Shown: positions 21,339 through 32,269 of the stretch, in pieces | Layout: every line of letters starts with the position of its first letter | Position numbering within the stretch: position 1 is the first letter of the stretch | Origin: Symsagittifera roscoffensis | Lineage: Eukaryota > Xenacoelomorpha > Acoela > Convolutidae | DNA length: 64,000 nucleotides | Assembly: GCF_963678635.1 (NCBI RefSeq) | Contig: NC_087063.1 | Coordinates: 56,201,504-56,265,503 of the forward strand | Direction: 5' to 3' | Position numbers and translations under genes: made by a program | The notes under the pieces: model-generated | The model's database searches: none | What the model was told of the DNA's origin: nothing | The model's input: the letters and a program-made list of their open reading frames with translations, nothing else

Positions 21339-22510
21339 ACAGATTTAGCGACTGTTCCCAATTTGTCAATTTGAATGTTTGATAATCTTTCTCCCAAGAC
21401 TATCACTTCCGTTACTTGCTCCAAGTGAAACTGGAAAAACATTTCAAATCTCAAGCTTTCTCAGCTAAGTTCTGGTTAATCCAACTGTTCAGCTGCATCC
21501 TGTTGTGAAGTCAAGTCAAAAACTAGATTATAGTGATTTAGCAAATTTCCCATAGGAAGAGCTGGAAAATCTTCGTTAAACTGCATTGCTTTCTTTATTG
21601 TAACATAGGGGCGACAATGAGAAGTTGAATCTAATGAAATAATTGCTCTTTCACCCCGATTAATTCTAAGCTCTTAAATGAAATTGTTGATAGTTGAAAG
21701 GATTTCCATGAAATGATCCCGCAACGGCTGAATTTGTATTCATTGCAGCAGCTATTCTCATTGGGGCATTATTGAAAACATTTCCTGAATAAACTGATTT
21801 TGACGAGACGGAATGATAAAGATTCTTGCTAACGTTGCCATGTAATTTCAATGAGCAGATTCCCTTTCCAGATTGCATTGCAAGTATTGATGATTAGGTT
21901 CAGCTACTAAAATTCTTCTAGTAAACAGCGAACAATCAACAATTTTCAGATTAACTTTTGGGTTATTAGACAGCATGTAAAAATTAGGTCTAGCTCGAAT
22001 TAATTTAATTCGAAGTTCAGTTTTTCGTAGTAATAATTTTTCACAAGTAAATAAATCAATGGCAAGCCTGCCATGAAGTGAAAAAGTTATTCCTGATTCT
22101 AAAGAGTTAGTCCTATCAGTGAACGGATACATATCAAATGCTTCCGGAAATTCTTCAAAACTATATCCGTGACAAGCAACTTTTCCTTTATTACTCACTG
22201 CCGTTGAGTTGATTTTGTGCGATGTTTTTGCTTCATGAAGATATAATCCATTGGCGTTGTAGACCATTGTATTGTTAAATTAAACTTCATAATTGGAGAA
22301 TAGAAAATGTAGTAGATTGTTTACATAAATTAAGTAAGTTTGTGGGTCCTCATCTGAGTCATCTTCTGATTTCGCTGTATATTCTGCTTCTTTTTTGAAA
22401 GCATCATTTAGTCTTTCTTTGAATAATTGAAGCTTTAAACTGAGGTGGGTTTCACGTATTTCCAAATAAAGGCAACGGTTGTCTCAAATTCAAACTCAAT
22501 ACTGCTTTCA
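21336..22510 (-). pseudogene. Maverick major capsid protein pseudogene, copy M5 (5'-truncated)
   Basis: Counterpart of M2, truncated at the same place by the TTAAGATA-type repeat. Frames are at 21848-22267 and 21666-21878, with the same stop after NYEV and frameshift after ESAH. A few substitutions distinguish it (HEAKTSHKI, SLHGRL, RLNDAF). Confidence 0.78.
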
Positions 22511-24136
22511 ATAGACATTCAAAGTATTCAGATAAGTTTTGCCATGTATTAAGATGTATTAAGATCGAGTTTGCGGATACATGCGTTTCTTAGCTAACTC
22601 CTACGATTTGAGATATGTAAGGGCTATCTTATTAAATTTCGGTATGATTAGACTGAGATGGTAATTTGAAGAATTTTTTTTCATTTCTAAACTTTACTTG
22701 CATATACATTTTTATCGTGAAAAAAAAACACGTTTATCTTGAAAAATCGGAAAAAACTTTTTTTTGGATGTTAAGTTACAGATGGTAAGTTTCGACAAAA
22801 ATGAAGTTTCGATTTAGAATATGGGATCATAAACTAATATATCATTAAATCTTCTTTTAAAAAAAATCTATTAAATACTTGTTTCATATTTATATTCCCT
22901 CAGGTTATCCGGGTAAAATTGACAAGAGGAGATTATCTTTGACAGGTTAATTATTCCGCTCCACGGGATATCAGGGGAAGTTTGACAGCTCCGTACGGTT
23001 GATTGCTTTTATATTCCATTTAATGTTTTATTCCCCATGTTATCTGGAGAAAGGATGAGAGCTCCATTATAATAATTACTTATGATTTATTTTTATCTTT
23101 TTTCACATAGTTATTGCACGATTATATGACAGATGCATATTAGCATTTCCCCACGGAATTAATGGTGCGTGAATTGCTTTCGTGGGAGAAAAAAATTTCA
23201 TAAAATCAATTGAGTTATATCCAATCAAAATCTGCATGGACTTTTCATTGGAGCTAGGTTATAAATCTGCAAAAATTTTTGAATTTTCGACCAATCGGAT
23301 GTTTTTACCAAGTTCCCATTTTTATGTCAATATGCTTATTCATTCTCATAATTCTTGGCATGTTTAATTTCAGTTCTCCTTTATCACTTTGACTAACTTT
23401 TTGAAAGTTCTTAAATCTTTTTGAAATTTCTAAAAAATTATCATGCAATTTTGTCATTTGCTCTGACCCAGTAAAAATTTACACTGAGAAAGATATAGTA
23501 TCATAAATCTTTTTGCGTCTGATATTTGTGTATGATAATTTTTCCATCTTTCTCAGAGTAAACTTTTAAGAAGATTATTCAATTTACTAGAAGTTGGTTA
23601 CAATTTTCTTTCAATTGGTGGACTAAACATCCATAATCTATTATCATTTTTCGTGTATTTCACCGAAAGGATAGTTGCTAAGAAGCTTTTTGTGAAAAAA
23701 AATAAGGAATGTTAGGAGAAATTAAATATTTAAATAAATAAACAATTCACTACATCGTATAGTAAACTTAGTGCAGAATTTTACGCTTACAAATTAAAAG
23801 TGCACTTTTACATAAATTTATTTGATGATATTCAAACCATGCACATCATGAACTCTATTCAAGTTTTTAGGTAGAATTTAAAAAGAAAAATGCTGAAAAA
23901 ATTTCGTAAAATCCACTCAAATTATCAGTTTTTTTAGTTTTCTGGTAACCATTCGCCAATATTTTTTTTGTTACAAAGGAATTTGTTGTTCTTTTTTGTT
24001 CCAAAGTATCAGCAAAGTAGTAATTCTTGTCCAATCGAGCTATCATGATCCAGTGTTCTCCTCCATCAGTGCTTTGAGCTGAGTTTATTGAGGTACTTTA
24101 TCAGAGGGGTAAGATCCACTGTACTTAAACCTGAGC
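22510..24136. other. Repeat and spacer block, second copy
   Basis: Counterpart of 13,057-14,685: short TTAAGATA-type repeat, AT-rich spacer, hairpin at about 23,477-23,561. One local difference is TTATCTGGAGAAAGG at about 23,040 in place of TTTATTCCCCAAGG at about 13,588. I see no gene. Confidence 0.6.
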
Positions 24137-24464
24137 TCAGGAATTCTTTCAATAATTTTCAACAAGTGAACTTGAAAAATTAACTGATCTAAAAACAAAT
24201 AATTTGATAGTTTGACTTACACGTATTTAGGCATTGAATCAACAATGTCCCATACACAAGTCTTATGTAGTGGGCAAATGTTATTGAACACTGTCTTACA
24301 TTCTAGGTTGAAGAAATGTCTCGGTTCATCAATTAAACAGCATTCATTTTCTATTTTTTCTGAAGTTCTTGCTCTGAAGAAAACAAAATAGATAGTACAG
24401 AGACAATAACGATGGAAAGTCCCGAAAAAAATACAATGTATATATAGGAACCTGAAAACTCAAA

Positions 24465-25740
24465 AATAAATAAACAGATTTAGCGACTGTTCCCACTTTG
24501 TCAATTTGAATGTTTGATAGTCTTTCTCCCTAGACTATCACTTCCGTTACTTGCTCCAAGTGAAACTGGAAAAACATTTCAAATCTCAAGCTTTTTCTGC
24601 TAATTTCTGGTTTATCCAACTGTTCAGCTGCATTTTGTAGTGAAGTCAAATCAAAAACTAGATAATAGTGATTTTAAAAATTTCCCATAGGAAGAGCTGG
24701 AAAATCTTCGTTAAACTGCATTGCTTTCATTATTGTAACATAGGGGTGACAAGGAGAAGTTGTATCTAATGAAATAATTGCTCTTTCACCCGAATAGTTC
24801 TAAGCTCTCTTAAATGAAATTGTTGATAATTGAAAGGATTTCCATGAAATGATCCCGCAAAGGCTGAATTTGTATTCATTGCAGCAGCTCTTCTCATTGG
24901 GGCATCATTGAAAACATTTCCAGAATAAACTGGTTTTGACGAGACGGAATGATAAAGATTCTTGCTAACGTTGCCATGTAATTTCAATGAGCAGATTCCC
25001 TTTCCAGATTGCATTGCAAGTATTGATGATTAGGTTCAGCTACTAAAGTTCTTCTAGTAAACAGCGAACAAACAACAATTTTCAGATTAACTTTTGGGTT
25101 ATTAGACAGCATGTAAAAATTAGGTCTAGCTCGAATTAATTTAATTCGAAGTTCAGTTTTTCGTAGTAATAATTTTTCACAAGTAAACAAATCAATGGCA
25201 AACCTGCCATAAAGTGAAAAAGTTATCCCTGATTCTAAAGAGTTAGTCCTATCAGTGAACGGATACATATCAAATGCTTCCGAAAAATCTTCAAAACTAT
25301 ATCCGTGACAAGCAACTTTTCCTTTATTACTCACTGCCGTTGAGTTGAATTCATGCGATGTTTGTGCTTTATGAAGATATAATCTATTGGCGTTGTAAAC
25401 CATTGTATTGTTAAATTAATTTCATAATTGGAGAATGTAGAAGATTGCTTACAAAAATTAAGTAAGTTTGTGGGTCCTCATCTGAGTCATCTTCTGATTT
25501 CGCTTTATTTTCTGCTTCTTCTTTTTTGAAAGCATCAAACAGAATTCCTTTGAATAATTGAAGCTTTAAACTGAGGTGGGTTTCACGTATATCCAAATGA
25601 AGGCTAGGGGTCCGTCTCAAATTCAAACTCAATACTGCTTTCATCCAGAGATGTACTGGGAAATACTTCTTGGCTGTAAGATGAAATAATTGTTTCCAAA
25701 ACTGGGATTTAATCAAAAATTTTCAAAGAAGAATTTGTAA
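24465..25740 (-). pseudogene. Maverick major capsid protein pseudogene, copy M6
   Basis: Counterpart of M3, with frames 25411-25716, 24984-25403 and 24766-25014 and the same extra base in the EFEFETD region. Its 3' end (about 24,590-24,760) resembles M4 more than M3 (TTTTTCTGCTAA, ATAGGGGTGACAAGG), so it looks like a mosaic of two copies. Confidence 0.78.
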
Positions 25741-25882
25741 AAGCTCCGTACCGAAACTGACAACTTTGATTTATACTCGTTTTATTTTGTCAAAAATGTC
25801 TTTGCGAGACAGACTGGTTTCGAACTACTTTTTCGAGAAATGTCTCTATTAGTTCTACGCTTGTATTTCTTTTTTCCACCTC

Positions 25883-26077
25883 CTAAATATTTTTGTTCCA
25901 ACATCTTTTGCTAATGTTTTTTTTTGTTCCGCTAACGACTTCTCCTATCTCTGTTGTTGCAACTTCAATTAAATCTGCTCTATTTCTTTTTCCAGCTGAG
26001 AATGCAGTGGAATGCAGTTCTCTCAAGAGTTTTTGCAAGAACACCAAAAGCTCTTCCACGCTGTCTTCCATGTCCAC
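25883..26077 (-). pseudogene. Small Maverick protein, copy 3
   Basis: Copy of 16425-16625. One extra T in the poly-T run near 25,920 shifts the end of the frame (GTKKNISKRCW instead of GTKKTLAKDVG). Confidence 0.35.
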
Positions 26078-26099
26078 GAAAACTGGGAAAATTAGCTGA

Positions 26100-26945
26100 A
26101 CTTTGAAAAACTTTTTCCTATGAAGTATATATCAAAAATGATTCTCCGAAATCTGAAAACAAGAGAACAACTCGTGTAGTCCCTAAGAACACAAAAGGAA
26201 GATTTTTTGCCTGTAGTATCCCTCAGTTCTATGTTTATGCTATGGAAAGAGTTTTTTTAATAATTTTTTAACTTTAAATTTGTAAAGGATTGATATTTCA
26301 TGTACTGTCGTGTAAATATCTCCATTTTGTTTACTTTGGAAATGAAAGAAATACAACGCAGTAAGGGAGTTTTTGTCTCATATACTATTTTATATAAAAT
26401 ATCTATAAATCATTAGGGAATGTTTTCTTATGTCGTAAGAATACTGAGGATAATGTGGACCTTTTCCTTTCCTTATAACCCCTGTCTGAGTTTGTTCTAA
26501 ATCACAACGAAAAATTTCGCTCAAATTTGCACTTTGAATTATAAACACTGATTAATCCTCAGGTAAATGAATGGCTAGTTTTTGTGTAATCTTATCTACT
26601 GATACGTAAATTCCGTTATGTTCTTATTTTTGTGCAACTATACGTTTTCGAATTTTTTCATTCATAGCTTCAGCTATATCAACAATACTTGGATACAATC
26701 CAGGTTCATTGTGCATCGGTTGAATCTATCCTCAGAACTTTCTCGCCCATCTATGAAAGTAAACTTTCCCTCAGTAACGGTTTGGTACAATGAAGGATAC
26801 GATATTACTGAAATAGCAACTTCCTATTCTCCTTTCAGATGTATTTGTTCCGGTAGAAAAGAACTAAGACTTTTATTCGGATAATGAAAAGAAGCATTAG
26901 AAACTAGCTCACTAGTAAAAGAATCCGTGACAACAGATCGATAGA
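26100..26945 (-). pseudogene. Maverick penton pseudogene, copy P6
   Basis: Same decayed penton text as P3, including the in-frame TAG before EVAISVISYP. No start codon at the expected place (ATTTATTTTG on the plus strand). Confidence 0.6.
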
Positions 26946-27009
26946 AATTTATTTTGAAAATTGACTTACCTTTAATCTGAACATTTTCTCAGCTCTTTTT
27001 CATAAAATT

Positions 27010-27317
27010 TTCTCCGAATTTCTTATTTTCGAGATGTTTGATAATGCATGGAGGAGTTTTTTTGTAGATATTGACGAAATTTCAAAATTTTCATATGTAA
27101 ACGAAAATCTCTAGGAGGTTTTTTTTGTAGATATGGCCGAAATTTCATCTGTTAACAAAATCTTTTTTCGAAATTCTCTATCCCCAACTTTGAATTTTGG
27201 TTTAGTATATTTCATGAACGATTTGTTATACAAAATTGATAAAAAATCACTATTTTTCACATCTCTTGGAGTTTTTCCAATAGATCGATTCTTAAGACAG
27301 TTCAGGAATTCTTTCAA
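27010..27317 (-). pseudogene. Maverick integrase C-terminal fragment, copy 3
   Basis: Same text as the 17,659 copy (NRSIGKTPRDVKNSDF, KFKVGDREF, DEISAIST), truncated at 27,302 by fusion to the next unit. Confidence 0.7.
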
Positions 27318-27629
27318 TAATTTTGAACAAGTGAACTTGAAAAATTAACTGATCTAAAAACAAATAATTTGATAGTTTGACTTACACGTATTTAGGCATT
27401 GAATCAACAATGTCCCATACACAAGTCTTATGCAGTGGGCAAATGTTAATGAACATTGTCTTACATTCTAGGTTGAAGAAATGTCTCGGTTCATCAATTA
27501 AGCAGCATTCATTTTCTATTTTTTCTGAAATTTTAGCTCTGAAGAAAACAAAATAGATAGTACAGAGACAATAACGATGGAAAGTCCCGAAAAAAAATAC
27601 AATGTGTATATAGAAACCTGAAAACTCAA

Positions 27630-28890
27630 AAATAAATAAACAGATTTAGCGACTGTTCCCAATTTGTCAATTTGAATGTTTGATAGTCTTTCTCCCTAGA
27701 CTATCACTTCCGTTACTTGCTCCAAGTGAAACTGGAAAAACATTTCAAATCTCAAGCTTTTTCTGCTAAGTTCTGGTTTATCCAACTGTTCAGCTGCATC
27801 CTGTAGTTAAGTCAAGTCAAAAATTAGATAATAGTGATTTTGAAAGTTTCCCATAGGAAGAGCTGGAAAATCTTCGTTAAACTGCATTGCTTTCTTTATT
27901 GTAACATAGGGGTGACAAGGAGAAGTTGTATCTAATGAAATAATTGCTCTTTCACCCGAATAGTTCTAAGCTCTCTTAAATGAAATTGTTGATAATTGAA
28001 AGGATTTCCATGAAATGATCCCGCAACGGCTGAATTTGTATTCATTGCAGCAGCTCTTCTCATCGGGGCATCATTGAAAATATTTCCAGAATAAACTGGT
28101 TTTGACGAGACGGAATGATAAAGATTCTTGCTAACGTTGCCATGTAATTTCAATGAGCAGATTCCCTTTCCAGATTGCATTGCAAGTATTGATGATTAGG
28201 TTCAGCTACTAAAGTTCTTCTAGTAAACAGCGAACAAACAACAATTTTCAGATTAACTTTTGGGTTATTAGACAACATGTAAAAATTAGGTCTAGCTCGA
28301 ATTAATTTAATTCGAAGTTCAGTTTTTCGTAGTAATAATTTTTCACAAGTAAACAAATCAATGGCAAACCTGCCATAAAGTGAAAAAGTTATCCCTGATT
28401 CTAAAGAGTTAGTCCTATCAGTGAACGGATACATATCAAATGCTTCGAAAAATCTTCAAAACTATATCCGTGACAAGCAACTTTTCCTTTATTACTCACT
28501 GCCGTTGAGTTGAATTTGTGCGATGTTTGTGCTTTATGAAGATATAATCAATTGGCGTTGTAAACCATTGTATTTCTAAATTAATTTCATAATTAGAGAA
28601 TGTAGAAGATTGCTTACATAAATTAAGTAAGTTTGTGGGTCCTCATCTGAGTCATCTTCTGATTTCGCTTTATATTCTGCTTCTTCTTTTTTGAAAGCAT
28701 CAAACAGACTTCCTTTGAATAATTGAAGCTTTAAACTGAGGTGGGTTTCACGTATATCCAAATGAAGGCTACGGTCCGTCTCAAATTCAAACTCAATACT
28801 GCTTTCATCCAGAGATGTACTGGGAAATACTTCTTGGCTGTAAGATGAAATAATTGTTTCCAAAACTGGGATTTAATCAAAAATTTCCAA
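27630..28890 (-). pseudogene. Maverick major capsid protein pseudogene, copy M7
   Basis: Frames at 28576-28863, 28150-28434 and 27932-28180. It shares the NLLHSLIMKLI deletion with M4 and the frameshift after ESAH with all copies. A frameshift at AATGCTTCGAAAAATC (about 28,440) is also shared with M4. Confidence 0.78.
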
Positions 28891-29043
28891 AGAAGAATTT
28901 GTAAAAGCTCCGTACCGAAACTGACAACTTTGATTTATACTCGTTTTATTTTGTCAAAAATGTCTTTGCGAGAGAGACTTGTTTCGAACTACTTTTTCGA
29001 GAAATGTCTCTATTAGTTCTACGCTTGTATTTCTTTTTTCCAC

Positions 29044-29238
29044 CTAAATGTTTTTGATCCAACATCTTTTGCTAATGTTTTTTTTTGTTCCGCTAACGAC
29101 TTCTCCTATCTCTGTTGTTGCAATTTCAAATAAATCTGCTCTATTTCTTTTTCTAGCTGAGAATGCAGTGGAATGCAGTTCTCTCAAGAGTTTTTGCAAG
29201 AACACCAAAAGCTCTTCCACGCTGTCTTCCATGTCCAC
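29044..29238 (-). pseudogene. Small Maverick protein, copy 4
   Basis: Copy of 16425-16625 with the same VEELLVFLQKLLRELHSTAFSA start and a changed end. Confidence 0.35.
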
Positions 29239-29259
29239 GAAAACTGGGAAAATTAGCTG

Positions 29260-30112
29260 AACTTTGAAAAACTTTTTCCTATGAAGTATATATCAAAAAT
29301 GATTCTCCGAAATCTGAAAACAAGAGAACAACTCGTGTAGTTCCTAAGAACACAAAAGGAAGATTTTTCGCCTGTAGTATCCCTCAGTTCTATTTTTATG
29401 CTATGGAAAGAGTTTTTTTAATAATTTTTTAACTTTAAATTTGTAAAGGATTGATATTTCATGTACTGTCGTGTAAATATCTCCATTTTGTTTACTTTGG
29501 AAATGAAAGAAATACAACTCAGTAAGGGAGTTTTTGTCTCATATACTATTTTATATAAAATAACTATAAATCATTAGGGAATGTTTTCTTATGTCGTAAG
29601 AATACTGAGGATAATGTGGACCTTTTCCTTTCCTTATAACCCCTGTCTGTGTTTGTTCTAAATCACAACGAAAAATTTGGCTCAAATTTGCACTTTGAAT
29701 TATAAACACTGATTGATCCTCAGGTAAATGAATGGCTAATTTTTGTGTAATCTTATCTACTGATACGTAAATTCCGTTATGTTCTTATTTTTGTGCAACT
29801 ATACGTTTTCGAATTTTTCATTCATAGCTTCAGCTATATCAACAATACTTGGATACAATCCAGGTTCATTATGCATCGGTTGAATCTTTCCTCAGAACTC
29901 TCTCGCCCATCTATGAAAGTAAAGTCTCCCTCAGTAACGGTTTGGTACAATGAAGGATACGATATTACTGAAATAGCAACTTCCTATTCTCCTTTCAGAT
30001 GTATTTGTTCCGGTAGAAAAGAACTAAGACTTTTATTCGGATAATGAAAAGAAGCATTAGAAACTAGCTCACTAGTAAAAGAATCCGTGACAACAGATCG
30101 ATAGAAATTCAT
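29260..30112 (-). pseudogene. Maverick penton pseudogene, copy P7 (start codon kept)
   Basis: The only penton copy with an ATG (plus-strand CAT at 30110-30112) ahead of NFYRSVVTDSFTSELVSNASF. It continues through SSFLPEQIHLKG and then meets TAG in place of the tryptophan expected before EVAISVISYPS. The distal half is littered with stops. Role in the family: single-jelly-roll vertex protein of the presumed virion. Confidence 0.62.
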
Positions 30113-30179
30113 TTTGAAAATTGACTTATATTTAATCTGAACATTTTCTCAGCTCTTTTTCATAAAATTTTCTCCGAAT

Positions 30180-31135
30180 TTCTTATTTTCGAGATCTTTG
30201 ATAATGCATGGAGGAGTTTTTTTGTAGATATTGACGAAATTTCAAAATTTTCATATGTAAACGAAAATCTCTAGGAGGTTTTTTTTGTAGATATGGCCGA
30301 AATTTCATCTGTTAACAAAATCTTTTTTCGAAATTCTCTATCCCCAACTTTGAATTTTGGTTTAGTATCTTTCATGAACGATTTGTTATACAAAATTGAT
30401 TAAAAATCACTATTTTTCACATCTCTTGGAGTTTTTCCAATAGATCGATTCTTAAGACAGTTCAATGTAGAAAGAAATTGCTGCAATTTGGGAACAAATT
30501 TTTCACCATTATCTTCAATGTAACGATATATTATATGTTTAAAAGACTGAATTGCTCTTTCTGCAAATCCAGCTCTTATTTCACTCATTGTTGAGTTAAC
30601 CTCAATGTCTTTCTCCTTGCAAAGTTTAAAAAAAAGTTCCCCCATATTCTGTTGCTTTATCAACCCAAAGTTTTCAGGAGTGTTTTTTCGAGAAATCATT
30701 TTTTTGGAAGCTTGTAAAGTGTCTTTGGTATACTTTGTTTCCATTGTATGAACACTGACAAATCTCAAAAAATTATCTACAGCAGCTAATAAATACTTGA
30801 CTCCATAGTTTTCACTAGCTAACTTGTCTACGAAAGCCAAGTCCATACACCAGATTTCCTTGATTTACTTGGAAAAAGCTTGAAGTCTTCGGAAGCGCCT
30901 GATTGGTGGACCAAATGTTGGATACGATGTCTTAGCTTGTAAGATTTGTTCCACTTTCTTTTTGATACACCACTTGCTTTACTCAAGTTTTGTATAGAGT
31001 CGTACTCAGCTGTACCCCTAGAATTCAATCTGTTTAGTATTACCTTTTCAGATTTTGAAAGAGATGCAAGTTCCTCTGCCTTTTGCTTTGGCATTCTTGT
31101 TGATAACAAGTTTAGATGGAAGTTGATTTGCTTCC
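30180..31135 (-). pseudogene. Maverick integrase pseudogene, copy 1
   Basis: A retroviral-type (DDE, rve) integrase of the Maverick family, which inserts the element's ends into the genome. Frames at 30828-31109 and 30400-30846 give the linker region (LHRIQHLVHQ-like), then MDLAFVDKLASENYGVKYLLAAVDNF with the first catalytic aspartate, and FAERAIQSFKHIIYRYIEDNGEKFVPKLQ with the glutamate. The second aspartate (WVDKATEYGGT) is readable only in another frame, so there are at least two frameshifts. The C-terminus is as in the fragments (KPKFKVGD). It lies downstream of the packaging ATPase. Confidence 0.82.
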
Positions 31136-31139
31136 GAAA

Positions 31140-31468
31140 TAGTTAAGTAAATATCTGGAAAATCGGTGTTTTTCGCTTAAGTGCACACACAAAGTCTACG
31201 ATAGATTCTTTTGTATCTCGATTATCCAACATGATGTTGTCTGACTGACTGAGTGTAATTCTAGGAGAATTCAAAATTATATCAATGAGGTGCTTATTTT
31301 TACTCGTTTTCAAGCTCGCATTTACAGCACTGTAAATAGTATCAAAAATTTTTGGTACAATTTCCTCCTTTTCTTGTTTTGTTCCAACTTTTTTTTCTTG
31401 GAATTGTATTTTGTGATTGATAAACTAGTGCGGAATTAAAATAAATTTTTGCATACTATGTCAATCGT
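31140..31468. other. Interval between ATPase and integrase, no clear gene
   Basis: AT-rich sequence with only short minus-strand open stretches. In complete Mavericks the N-terminal zinc-binding part of the integrase would be expected here, and I cannot trace it with confidence. The same interval recurs at about 33,857-34,185. Confidence 0.4.
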
Positions 31469-32265
31469 TTAATGACAAAAGGGGTGATGATAGATATCAG
31501 TTGTTACCCTAAGTTGAACTTGAAATAGCTCTTTTTTTGTGTAGAGGAGTTTTTGTGTTAACTCTGAAATATCTTTTCGAAGCTCTCCTCTTAATAGGTT
31601 TACCAAACACTCGCTCAGAAACTGAATGAATACTTTTGGACAACTGAGAATGATTCTTTTTCGAACTCTTAGGGAAAATTTTTGAAATATTAGGAGAATA
31701 GAGACGTATTTTGTACTCATCGTACAAAAACTTTGTCTATTCCAGCTGGTAAATAAAACTTTGTTGGGACTGAGCCACTATTAGAGCAATACCCAAACAA
31801 AACAACTGTTTTGGGTTAAATCAGTAATTAAATGTCCACAAGGAACTGATGTTGCATCTTGATACCACTCTTTCAATTGAGATCCTAGACCTAGTTGTTG
31901 ACTTAATGTATTGATTTGTAAAACATCTGTCAGCGACTTGAACAAGACTATTTGTGTACTTTGCAACTCTACATCTCTTCCCGATTTGCTTTGATTAAAT
32001 AAATGGTGTTTGATGTATATTGTATTCAGACCCCTGTGTCTCTCAGCAGTGGCAGTTTTTACAAATTGTTTGAAAATTGAAATTTTTTCACAAATTTGAG
32101 TATAAAGAGGTTGATAATGTTGATAAAAGTAAAAAATTTTGTCGAATGCTAAATGAAAAGTACCAATTTTCAACCAATAAAAAAATGCGATTTTGCAGAT
32201 CCACTTGGTCCAACTAAAGAAATAAAAGTTCGTTCTTTGGTAGATTTTACTTTGTTCATAGCTTT
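31469..32265 (-). pseudogene. Maverick genome-packaging ATPase pseudogene, copy 1
   Basis: Minus-strand text STKERTFISLVGPSGSAKSH contains a Walker A motif (GPSGSAKS, 32188-32211). A frameshift leads into the frame 31781-32173 (KIGTFHLAFDKIFYFYQHYQPLYTQ ... GRDVELQSTQIVLFKS ... NTLSQQLGLGSQLKEWYQDATSVPCGHLITDLT). A further shift leads into 31509-31727 (DEYKIRLYSPNISKIFPKSS ... basic tail). This is the FtsK/A32-type packaging ATPase of Mavericks. No Walker B acidic pair is visible between the YQHYQPLY and RHRGLNTIYIKH segments, as if that part were deleted. Confidence 0.75.
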
Positions 32266-32269
32266 GGAG

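Larger units (their letters stand above)
24137..27302 (-). mobile_element. Maverick unit 3 of the 3.15 kb array
   Basis: Counterpart of 14,687-17,851 in the second 9.45 kb block, 3,165 bp, same order and same junction sequences at both ends. Confidence 0.8.
27303..30455 (-). mobile_element. Maverick unit 4 of the array, continuing into integrase
   Basis: The last 3.15 kb unit. Unlike units 1-3, its right edge is not cut at GACAGTTCA. The integrase continues uninterrupted to about 31.1 kb, so this unit probably preserves the original arrangement from which the others were truncated. Confidence 0.8.
21350..30800. repeat. Second copy of a 9.45 kb higher-order block
   Basis: Features at 12213, 12395, 13730, 15315, 16425, 17166, 17681 and 19127 reappear at 21666, 21848, 23182, 24766, 25883, 26618, 27133 and 28576, all shifted by about 9,450 bp. 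The left junction falls within the last 50 bases of the capsid pseudogene: sequence before 21,350 matches unit 2 and sequence after 21,375 matches the M2 type (TGATAATCTTTCTCCCAAG). That is what recombination between capsid copies would give. The first copy is about 11,900-21,350. Confidence 0.85.
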
